This document shows, piece by piece, positions 1-4,684 of a stretch of DNA of 7,612 nucleotides. Origin of the DNA: an uncultured Burkholderiales bacterium (GTDB lineage Bacteria; Pseudomonadota; Gammaproteobacteria; Burkholderiales; Burkholderiaceae); the NCBI GenBank assembly GCA_903845315.1, contig CAIMWY010000320.1, forward strand, positions 1 to 7,612. The letters are read 5' to 3'. Every line of letters starts with the position of its first letter. The stretch's first letter is position 1. The notes beneath the pieces are model-generated. The model was given only the letters and a program-made list of their open reading frames with translations. It did not search any database and was not told the origin of the DNA. The position numbers were made by a program, and so were the translations under genes.

Positions 1-139
1 ACATCGGCAAGTCTTGTGCGCATGACTGAGCAAGCACCACTGATGCACCCGCCTCAAGATAAGGGGTGAGGTGGTGTAAGAGTCGTGTGTTGAAAGACGC
101 TTGACGTTGGCTGCCTGACAGCAGCAGAAGTTGGGTCAT
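1..139 (-). CDS. NAD(P)H-dependent FMN reductase-like flavoprotein, N-terminal fragment
   Basis: This is an incomplete gene: 46 codons are visible, read leftward from an ATG at 137-139 and running off the left edge of the window. The N-terminus begins MTQLLLLSGSQRQASFNTRL, a short beta strand followed by the SGSxRxxSFNTxLL loop. In the NADPH-dependent FMN reductase family (flavodoxin-like fold, ChrR/SsuE-like) this loop binds the FMN phosphate. The fragment then continues into a helix and a second strand ending in DLP, as in that family. Such enzymes are cytoplasmic and pass electrons from NAD(P)H to FMN, quinones or other acceptors; the substrate cannot be told from this piece. The gene starts 7 nt after the stop of the Bug receptor gene, so it is probably cotranscribed and translationally coupled; no strong Shine-Dalgarno is seen. 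The family call rests on a single motif plus the local pattern. Confidence 0.72.
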   Translation of the reverse strand, partial: MTQLLLLSGSQRQASFNTRLLHHLTPYLEAGASVVLAQSCAQDLPM

Positions 140-146
140 GACATGG

Positions 147-1133
147 TTACTCTGGGTTCAGTCCTGCATTGTGGATGGCGGTATGCCAAGCCTTGAGTTG
201 GCTTTTTGTATAGGCCGCCAGCGCCCCTGGCGATGACCCTGAAGGTTCAAAGCCTAGCTTGGCCAATTCAGACGCAATGTCTGGACGCTGCAAGATGTCA
301 TTGAGCGCAGCAGCCAGGGTCTGCGTGATGTGTGCAGGCAAATGCTGAGGTCCAAAAATACCGGCCCACGGCACGATAGACAACTCGTGCATGCCAGACT
401 CTGCCCAAGTGGGTGTTTCAGGCAGCAGGGGACTGCGCTTGTCGGACAGCGTGGCCAAGACTTTGAGCTTGCCCTCTTTGACAAACGGCAAGGCATTGAC
501 AGGCGTCGCAAACATCAGCTGAATGCGCCCCGCGACAAAGTCGGTCATGGCAGGCACTTCACCTTTGTAGGGAACTTGCAGGGTATGTGACTTGGTTTGC
601 ACATCCATTTCTGCAGACATCACAATGGACGCCACATTGCCCGTGCCGTAATTCACTTGACCCTCATGGGCATGCTCATACGCAATCAACTCAGCCACGG
701 TTTGCACAGGCAAACTGGGGTGGGCAAATAGAAACATGGAAAACTTGCCCACCGTGGTGATGGGCGTGAAATCGTTGATGGGGTCATAACGCACCGTTTT
801 ATGCAGCGAGGGCACAGCAGACATGGCCCCATAGGTGGCCATGAACAGGGTGTAACCGTCGGGCGCAGCACTGGCCACGGCTTCGGCCGCGATCGCACCA
901 TCGGCGCCCGGTTTGTTGTCCACCAGCACGACTTGGCCCAACTTCTGCGCCAATGGCTTGGCCAGAATGCGAGCCACCAAATCCGCGCTACCGCCCGCGG
1001 GAAACGGGACCACCCAATGGATGGGTTTGTTGGGGTAAGGGGCCAGCTGATCTGCCGCCATGACAGACGACGCAATCAAGACCAGCCCCAATCCCAACAA
1101 AGCCAGAGGCTTGAAAATTTTATGCCGTGGCAT
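147..1133 (-). CDS. Bug/TctC-family tripartite tricarboxylate transporter substrate-binding protein
   Basis: A 328-residue periplasmic solute receptor of the usual size for the Bug/TctC family. It has a classical Sec signal peptide: basic n-region (PRHK), hydrophobic core at about residues 9-24, and likely cleavage after VMA at residue 26. The family signature PFPAGGSADLVAR lies at residues 43-55. It is followed by VDNKPGADGAIAAE, YDPINDFTPIT and, later, VPYKGEVPAMTDFVAGRIQ, all typical of this fold. These proteins bind small carboxylates and deliver them to a TctA/TctB-type membrane transporter; no such membrane genes are in this window, so it is an orphan receptor, common in Burkholderiales. 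The start at 1133 overlaps the upstream gene's stop by 14 bp, and AGGCGG lies about 8 nt upstream of the ATG, so translation is probably coupled. The ligand cannot be predicted. It is only distantly related to the second Bug protein at 5514-6482, so this is not a recent duplication. Confidence 0.95.
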   Translation of the reverse strand: MPRHKIFKPLALLGLGLVLIASSVMAADQLAPYPNKPIHWVVPFPAGGSADLVARILAKPLAQKLGQVVLVDNKPGADGAIAAEAVASAAPDGYTLFMATYGAMSAVPSLHKTVRYDPINDFTPITTVGKFSMFLFAHPSLPVQTVAELIAYEHAHEGQVNYGTGNVASIVMSAEMDVQTKSHTLQVPYKGEVPAMTDFVAGRIQLMFATPVNALPFVKEGKLKVLATLSDKRSPLLPETPTWAESGMHELSIVPWAGIFGPQHLPAHITQTLAAALNDILQRPDIASELAKLGFEPSGSSPGALAAYTKSQLKAWHTAIHNAGLNPE

Positions 1134-1929
1134 TCACTGAACCGCCTGCAGCATCCATGCTTTTGAGCTTGTTATCCATACTTTGTAAAAAGTTGGTCAC
1201 CGAAGCACCCGAGCTTTGTCCACCCAGTGCGCCCATCAGATTGGCAAAACTCTTTTGCAAATTGCTGTTGGTCGATGCGATGCTGGAGGCTTGTAAGGTC
1301 GCATCTGGACTGGAGCCTGGGGTACCGCTCATTTGCTGAATCAAACTCTCCAAGCTGGCTTCGAGTTGCGCGTTCGTCGGTGCACTTGAGGCTCGACTGC
1401 TCAGAAAGTCCTGAGTGGTCGTCACCCCGGGTGCTGCAGCACTTGCGCTGCTCACGGCGGCAGGTGGTGGGGGCATGTTGAGCAAAAAGCTCCCCTGCCC
1501 GTTGGCGCCGGCTGTGGTCTGACCCTGCTGTTGCAAGGCTGCCTCTAAGTTTTGGATAAAACTGTTGAATGCCGCCGTGGCGTCAGTGCCAGCGCCTGTG
1601 GAAGCTGCCGCGTTGGGGCTACTTGCCGCTTGCATAGCATCTGCTGTGCGGTGATGACCCCCATGTTTGCCATGCATGGCTTGCGCGGCTTGTTGAGCCC
1701 CGGCCAAATCACCGGCCTGCAAGGCGTCACCAATTTTGCTCAGCACACTGTTGCCTGTGTTGGCATTGGCCTTGATGCCCGCAAATGCTTGCTGCGCACT
1801 GGCCAAGTCACCCTTCTTCAATGCGGACATCAAGTCCTTCATTCCTTGTTGGCGTTGTTGCCAACCACTGACCGAGCTTGTTTGATAACTTGCCCAGCCA
1901 GCGTTCGAGCCGCCGACTCTCATGCCCAT
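1120..1929 (-). CDS. Uncharacterised 269-residue protein with paired GDLAxA helical repeats; long paralogue
   Basis: I do not recognise a named family. The N-terminus reads MGMRVGGSNAGWAS, then VSGWQQRQQ, then two copies of a helix-turn-helix unit: ALKKGDLASAQQAFAGI and ALQAGDLAGAQQAAQAM, about 37 residues apart. A short histidine-rich patch (HGKHGGHH) follows. The rest is a low-complexity Ala/Ser/Thr/Gln-rich linker with several predicted amphipathic helices (NLEAALQQQ, QLEASLESLIQQM, NLQKSFANLMGAL, FLQSMDNKLKSM), ending in GGSVNATA. There is no signal peptide or transmembrane segment. The start is fixed by an AGGAG Shine-Dalgarno at 1936-1940, 6 nt from the ATG, and by the matching N-terminus of the divergent paralogue at 2362-2733. 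The repeat units resemble poorly characterised 'ALQSGDL..AQ..F' proteins of proteobacteria, known to me only from memory. The composition would suit an extracellular or secreted structural protein, but that is speculation. It is the first gene of a leftward cluster with a Bug receptor. Confidence 0.85.
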   Translation of the reverse strand: MGMRVGGSNAGWASYQTSSVSGWQQRQQGMKDLMSALKKGDLASAQQAFAGIKANANTGNSVLSKIGDALQAGDLAGAQQAAQAMHGKHGGHHRTADAMQAASSPNAAASTGAGTDATAAFNSFIQNLEAALQQQGQTTAGANGQGSFLLNMPPPPAAVSSASAAAPGVTTTQDFLSSRASSAPTNAQLEASLESLIQQMSGTPGSSPDATLQASSIASTNSNLQKSFANLMGALGGQSSGASVTNFLQSMDNKLKSMDAAGGSVNATA

Positions 1930-1935
1930 GGTGTT

Positions 1936-1940
1936 CTCCT
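1936..1940 (-). promoter_or_regulatory. Ribosome binding site of the 269-residue protein
   Basis: AGGAG on the minus strand, 6 nt before the ATG at 1927-1929. It supports this start over the second in-frame ATG two codons later. Confidence 0.75.
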
Positions 1941-2046
1941 ATAGAGCGTTGATGAATAGACAAGACATCCAAGAGCCAGTGAATCAGGGCTTCAGACGTT
2001 TCATCCGGAGCTCAAAAATCCGCAAGAACCACGCCACGAGTAGGGG

Positions 2047-2070
2047 TTTACAAAGTAAAGCCTTGAAGCC
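2047..2070 (+). repeat. Imperfect 24-bp direct repeat, copy 1, containing a TTTAC-AAA-GTAAA palindrome
   Basis: Matches 2267-2290 at 19 of 24 positions, beginning with an identical TTTACAAAG. In this copy 2047-2059 is a perfect palindrome with 5-bp arms (TTTAC/GTAAA) around AAA, which could be a binding site for a dimeric regulator. It lies 118 bp upstream of the leftward gene's start. Confidence 0.5.
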
Positions 2071-2185
2071 CAACACAAGCAATACCAAAGTGTTTATTTA
2101 TTCGGCGTACAGGTTGTGTCAGCAGATCAAACGCCAATGCGAGGCAGTTTTTTCTACACAAATCGATTGAAAGCGGTCAATGTTT

Positions 2186-2246
2186 GCCAATGCACTGGCA
2201 GCACTTGGCCGCTGGTGTTGATAGCCGCTGTGCTGAGCTGGCCAAG
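2186..2246. repeat. Overlapping, mutually exclusive short inverted repeats
   Basis: TTGGC at 2205-2209 can pair with GCCAA at 2186-2190 or, within CTTGGCC (2204-2210), with GGCCAAG at 2240-2246. CAGCAC (2199-2204) can also pair with GTGCTG (2230-2235), in a way that crosses the second pairing. The arms are only 5-7 bp. The cluster lies upstream of the proposed sigma-28 promoter, so it would be in an RNA only if another promoter reads through it. A function is unproven. Confidence 0.35.
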
Positions 2247-2266
2247 GTTTGCCGCATCAGCTGAAC

Positions 2267-2290
2267 TTTACAAAGCAAAACCTTAAGTCC
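2267..2290 (+). repeat. Imperfect 24-bp direct repeat, copy 2
   Basis: Partner of 2047-2070, 220 bp downstream in the same orientation. Its last 8 bases (2283-2290) double as the -35 element of the sigma-28-like promoter. The palindrome of copy 1 is degraded here (GCAAA instead of GTAAA). Confidence 0.5.
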
Positions 2291-2309
2291 GCTCAGCTTA
2301 GGCCGATCT
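2283..2309 (+). promoter_or_regulatory. Sigma-28 (FliA)-like promoter of the 123-residue protein
   Basis: TTAAGTCC (2283-2290), then exactly 11 bp, then GCCGATCT (2302-2309). The enterobacterial FliA consensus is TAAAGTTT-N11-GCCGATAA. The match is 5/8 in the -35 and 6/8 in the -10, including the full GCCGAT core and the exact spacer. Transcription would start near 2316, leaving a leader of about 45 nt before the ATG at 2362. This suggests expression with late flagellar genes. It is a sequence match only. Confidence 0.5.
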
Positions 2310-2350
2310 TCTGAGATGCAAGAAGGCCACTTTGGCTTTCAAGTTCCGTG

Positions 2351-2356
2351 AAAGGA
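2351..2356 (+). promoter_or_regulatory. Ribosome binding site of the 123-residue protein
   Basis: AAAGGA lies 5 nt before the ATG at 2362. It decides this start against an in-frame TTG at 2332, which would add ten residues that the paralogue lacks. Confidence 0.75.
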
Positions 2357-2361
2357 AATAT

Positions 2362-2733
2362 ATGGGTATGCGTGTCGGCGGCTCCAATGCCGCTTGGGCC
2401 TCACAAGCCTCCGCTGTCAGTGGCTGGCAACAGCGCCAACAGAGCACCAAGGACTTGTTCGCAACGCTCAAGGCGGGCGATTTGGCCGGAGCTCAAAAGG
2501 CATTTGCTGCTTTTGCTGCGAACAACAACATCAAGAGCGATAGCCCCATGGGGCAAGTCGGACAAGCTCTTAAAAACGGTGACCTTGCAGCGGCTGAAAA
2601 AATCGCTCAGTCTATGCAAAAGAACCGTTCCACCAGCCCAGTTTCCGCACAAGCCAATGCACAGAACAACCAAGTTCCCTCTGTGTTAAGCATGCTGCGT
2701 GGGCAAGGCGGTCAGGTCAACATCCTGGCGTGA
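2362..2733 (+). CDS. Uncharacterised 123-residue protein with paired GDLAxA repeats; short paralogue
   Basis: The N-terminus MGMRVGGSNAAWAS followed by SAVSGWQQRQQ is almost identical to that of the divergent 269-residue protein. The same two helical repeat units follow: TLKAGDLAGAQKAFAAF and ALKNGDLAAAEKIAQSM. The protein then goes through a short Ser/Gln/Asn-rich stretch directly to SMLRGQGGQVNILA, which resembles the paralogue's GGSVNATA end. The whole His-rich and Ala/Ser/Thr linker region of the longer protein is therefore absent. There is no signal peptide, membrane segment or cysteine. The conserved ends with a variable middle suggest that both termini have a job, such as export, targeting or polymerisation. 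With a sigma-28-like promoter upstream, a flagellum- or motility-related role is possible, but nothing in the protein itself proves it. The gene is monocistronic, ending 20 nt before an intrinsic terminator. I cannot assign a named family. Confidence 0.85.
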   Translation: MGMRVGGSNAAWASQASAVSGWQQRQQSTKDLFATLKAGDLAGAQKAFAAFAANNNIKSDSPMGQVGQALKNGDLAAAEKIAQSMQKNRSTSPVSAQANAQNNQVPSVLSMLRGQGGQVNILA

Positions 2734-2753
2734 GCCACTGTTGAATTGACAGC

Positions 2754-2779
2754 AAGGCCCACCTCGGTGGGCCTTTTTT
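2754..2779 (+). terminator. Intrinsic terminator after the 123-residue protein
   Basis: A perfect GC-rich stem, GGCCCAC (2756-2762) against GTGGGCC (2767-2773) with loop CTCG, can be extended by AA/TT and is followed by TTTTTT (2774-2779). It ends 17 bp before the stop of the convergent LysR gene. On the opposite strand the stem is followed by TTGCTGTC, a poor U-tract, so it mainly serves the plus strand. Confidence 0.93.
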
Positions 2780-2795
2780 GTGGCCCATGCGTGCA

Positions 2796-3680
2796 TCACC
2801 CGTAATGCTGCTGCACCAAACGGCGCAGCAGCTCCAGCCCATAGCGCGTGAGCTGGTTGGACGGTCGCGCTTTGGGCACCGCCACGGTGAAGCGGTTGCG
2901 AATTTGCGGTGAGCTGATGTTGGCCACATGCGGTGGTGTGGCCGCAGGCCACGACTTCAAGGCACTCACGGGCAGCACAGTGTTGGCCACACCACGTGCC
3001 ACCAAGGGCAGCACAGTTTGAATCGAATCCACCTCGGCCACCACGCGCAGCACCACACCGCGCGGCTGCACCGCATCTTCCAGTAACTGGCGCAAAGCGT
3101 GCGGGCCGCTGGGCAGCACCAAGTCGTACTGGCCCACATCGGCCAGTTTGATGCGCGCAGGCAGCGCTTGTGACGAGATCAACACCAAGTCTTCCCGCAC
3201 CAAGGTCTCCAGCGTCAACTGGGGCGAATTGGGCGGGTCAAACAACACGGCTAAATCAATGCGTCCGGCAATCAACCACTCGCGCAAAGGCACGCTCAAA
3301 CCTTCGGCAATGCTGATGGAGGCATCGGGGAACTGCTGGCGAAAACTCTGCACCAAGTCGGTGGTCATGGTGTGCGCCACGCGAGGCGGCAAGCCAATGG
3401 TGAGTCGACCGCGCGGGCTTTTGTGGCGCTCGCGCATGTCGGCCTCGGCACGCGCCACCCCTTCAAACAAACCGCGTGCATGACCGAGCAAGGCCGTGCC
3501 CGTTTCGGTGGGCTCAACGCCTCGGCCATGTCGGGTCAACAGGCGATGGCCAGTTTCTTCTTCGAGCAAAGCAATTTGTCGGCTCAAGGCGGGTTGCGAC
3601 ATGTCCAAAATCGCTGCGGCTCGGCTCAAACTACCCGCATCGACGACGGCCACAAAGTATTCCAAGCGCTGCAAATTCAT
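2796..3680 (-). CDS. LysR-family transcriptional regulator
   Basis: A 294-residue regulator of the usual LysR length. The N-terminal winged helix-turn-helix is clear: LEYFVAVVDAGSLSRAA at about residues 6-22, and the recognition-helix region MSQPALSRQIALLEEETG at about 28-45, followed by the RHGRGVEPTETG wing and the linker helix. From about residue 90 the effector-binding domain begins (GRLTIGLPPRVAH), with the SISIAEGLS and DLAVLFD elements typical of the periplasmic-binding-protein-like fold. It is transcribed divergently from the amidohydrolase operon across 97 bp, the standard layout for a LysR activator of a catabolic operon that also controls itself. Two inverted repeats in that gap are candidate sites. 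The inducer is unknown, but is likely a pathway substrate or intermediate. GAGAG copies before the ATG may act as a weak ribosome binding site. Confidence 0.95.
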   Translation of the reverse strand: MNLQRLEYFVAVVDAGSLSRAAAILDMSQPALSRQIALLEEETGHRLLTRHGRGVEPTETGTALLGHARGLFEGVARAEADMRERHKSPRGRLTIGLPPRVAHTMTTDLVQSFRQQFPDASISIAEGLSVPLREWLIAGRIDLAVLFDPPNSPQLTLETLVREDLVLISSQALPARIKLADVGQYDLVLPSGPHALRQLLEDAVQPRGVVLRVVAEVDSIQTVLPLVARGVANTVLPVSALKSWPAATPPHVANISSPQIRNRFTVAVPKARPSNQLTRYGLELLRRLVQQHYG

Positions 3681-3702
3681 GGCTCTCGCTCTCGTTCAAA
3701 AC

Positions 3703-3724
3703 ATCAGCTTTACAAATAGCTGAT
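3703..3724. promoter_or_regulatory. Inverted repeat 1, candidate LysR operator
   Basis: ATCAGCT (3703-3709) and AGCTGAT (3718-3724) form a perfect 7-bp inverted repeat around an 8-bp AT-rich spacer, within the divergent LysR/amidohydrolase gap. It has the ATC...GAT ends often seen in LysR sites, but not the canonical T-N11-A spacing. Its position suits a recognition site close to the regulator's own promoter. Confidence 0.6.
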
Positions 3725-3747
3725 ATTTTTAAAAGGTTTATTTTAAG
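3720..3747 (+). promoter_or_regulatory. Tentative sigma-70 promoter of the catabolic operon
   Basis: CTGATA (3720-3725), a 16-bp spacer and TTTAAG (3742-3747) match the sigma-70 hexamers at 4/6 each. A weak -35 would suit an activator-dependent promoter. The start would fall near 3754, inside the second inverted repeat. The region is AT-rich, so chance matches are likely. Confidence 0.3.
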
Positions 3748-3750
3748 CAA

Positions 3751-3770
3751 ACAATTGCGCTCAAAATTGT
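3751..3770. promoter_or_regulatory. Inverted repeat 2, candidate operator
   Basis: ACAATT (3751-3756) and AATTGT (3765-3770) are perfect 6-bp arms around an 8-bp spacer. It has the same spacer length as the repeat at 3703-3724, with centres 47 bp apart, but a different arm sequence. It lies 7 bp before the first possible amidohydrolase start and so covers the expected transcription start. Confidence 0.45.
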
Positions 3771-3777
3771 CATCACC

Positions 3778-4668
3778 ATGACGACCGCCCCTACCCCTGT
3801 TCAAACCTATATGAGCACCCCGTCCAAGCCAGGCTGGCAACTGCCCGCCCACGCTTGCGACGCACATGTGCATGTGTTCGGCCCGACCGCCCGCTTTCCC
3901 TACATGCCTGGCTTGCAAAAAGTCCCGGCCGATGCACCCAAAGAAGCTTTGTTTGCACTGCACCAACGCTTGGGCTTTGCGCGCTGTGTGGTGGTGCAGT
4001 CGGCCGTGCACGGCATGGACAACCGTGCCGTGGAAGAAACCTTGCAAGCCGGTGGCGGTCGCTACCTTGGCGTGGCCCTGGTGCCCGTCGACGTGGGCCT
4101 GCCCGAGTTGCAACGCTTGGCTGCGCTGGGCTTTCGTGGCGTGCGCTTTAACTTCATGAAGCACTTGGGCGGCGGCGCAGATCCCCAGGCCTTGTTGGCA
4201 CTCAGCCACCGCTTGGCCGAATGTCAGATGCACTTGCAAGTGCATTTTGAAAGCAGCTTGATCCACACTCTGGGCCCCAGCCTGACGCAGTCTGCCGTGC
4301 CGGTGGTGATTGACCACATGGCCCGTGTCGACGCGACGCTCGGTGCGCACCATGCCGACTTTCAAGCGCTGTGCCGCTTGCTGGACAACCCACTGTTTCA
4401 CGTCAAGGTCAGCGGCATTGACCGCATCGACGAAAAAGTGCCACTCGCCTCGCCGCCTTACCCCCACGGTGTGGCATTGGCCAAGTATTTGGTCGACAGC
4501 TTCCCCGCCCAATGCGTGTGGGGCAGTGACTGGCCCCATCCCAACCACACCCATGTGCCCGACGACGGCGTGTTGACCGACGCCATCCAGCGCATCGCCA
4601 CCACACCCGCACTGGTGCAAGCCGTCCTGGTGGACAACCCACAAGCGCTTTACCGCTTTGAACACTGA
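3778..4668 (+). CDS. LigI-like amidohydrolase (2-pyrone-4,6-dicarboxylate lactonase family)
   Basis: A 296-residue TIM-barrel hydrolase of the amidohydrolase-2 family, close in length and layout to LigI, the cytoplasmic lactonase that opens 2-pyrone-4,6-dicarboxylate in protocatechuate and syringate breakdown. Seen: HxH at residues 30/32 (DAHVHVFGP), GVRFNFMKH at 121-129, IDHMAR at 178-183, DR at 215-216, and WGSDWPHPN at 248-256 with the catalytic Asp251. By my recalled alignment to LigI, the HxH pair, His180, Asp248 and Arg124, Arg183 and Arg217 are kept, but Arg130 and Tyr156 are both His here (129, 156) and Tyr49 is not kept, so the substrate is probably different. Either ATG 3778 or ATG 3811 (residue 12) could be the start. 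Neither has a Shine-Dalgarno, and the LigI-like TPSKP segment begins just after the second. It is the first gene of the operon, divergent from LysR. Confidence 0.9.
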   Translation: MTTAPTPVQTYMSTPSKPGWQLPAHACDAHVHVFGPTARFPYMPGLQKVPADAPKEALFALHQRLGFARCVVVQSAVHGMDNRAVEETLQAGGGRYLGVALVPVDVGLPELQRLAALGFRGVRFNFMKHLGGGADPQALLALSHRLAECQMHLQVHFESSLIHTLGPSLTQSAVPVVIDHMARVDATLGAHHADFQALCRLLDNPLFHVKVSGIDRIDEKVPLASPPYPHGVALAKYLVDSFPAQCVWGSDWPHPNHTHVPDDGVLTDAIQRIATTPALVQAVLVDNPQALYRFEH

Positions 4669-4673
4669 CACAC

Positions 4674-4678
4674 AAGGA
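4674..4678 (+). promoter_or_regulatory. Ribosome binding site deciding the SDR start
   Basis: AAGGA lies 6 nt before the ATG at 4685. It favours this start over an in-frame TTG at 4658 inside the end of the amidohydrolase gene. Confidence 0.75.
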
Positions 4679-4684
4679 CACCCC

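Larger units (their letters stand above)
1930..2361. other. 432-bp gene-free region between divergent paralogues
   Basis: No convincing coding sequence was found here on either strand. The one plus-strand open frame of note (1922-2170) would start inside the opposing gene's start region, has no Shine-Dalgarno and resembles nothing known. The region holds the two ribosome binding sites, a sigma-28-like promoter (2283-2309), an imperfect direct repeat (2047-2070 and 2267-2290) and overlapping short inverted repeats (2186-2246). No convincing sigma-70 promoter was found for the leftward gene. The best candidate is TTGCTT (2082-2077) with a 17-bp spacer to TTTACT (2059-2054), with only 3/6 and 4/6 matches. 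Confidence 0.6.

Noticed and set aside
2099..2125. Possible sigma-28 promoter for the leftward 269-residue gene (GCCGAATA on the minus strand)
   Set aside because: The -10 matches 6/8, but the -35 position (CTGCTGAC) has no matches to the consensus.
1922..2170. Plus-strand open frame of 82 codons in the divergent intergenic region
   Set aside because: It begins inside the start region of the leftward gene, has no Shine-Dalgarno, and has no recognisable motif or coding-like composition.
2332..2361. Ten-residue N-terminal extension of the 123-residue protein from a TTG codon
   Set aside because: A good AAAGGA site precedes the ATG at 2362, and the paralogue starts at exactly the same MGMRVGG sequence.
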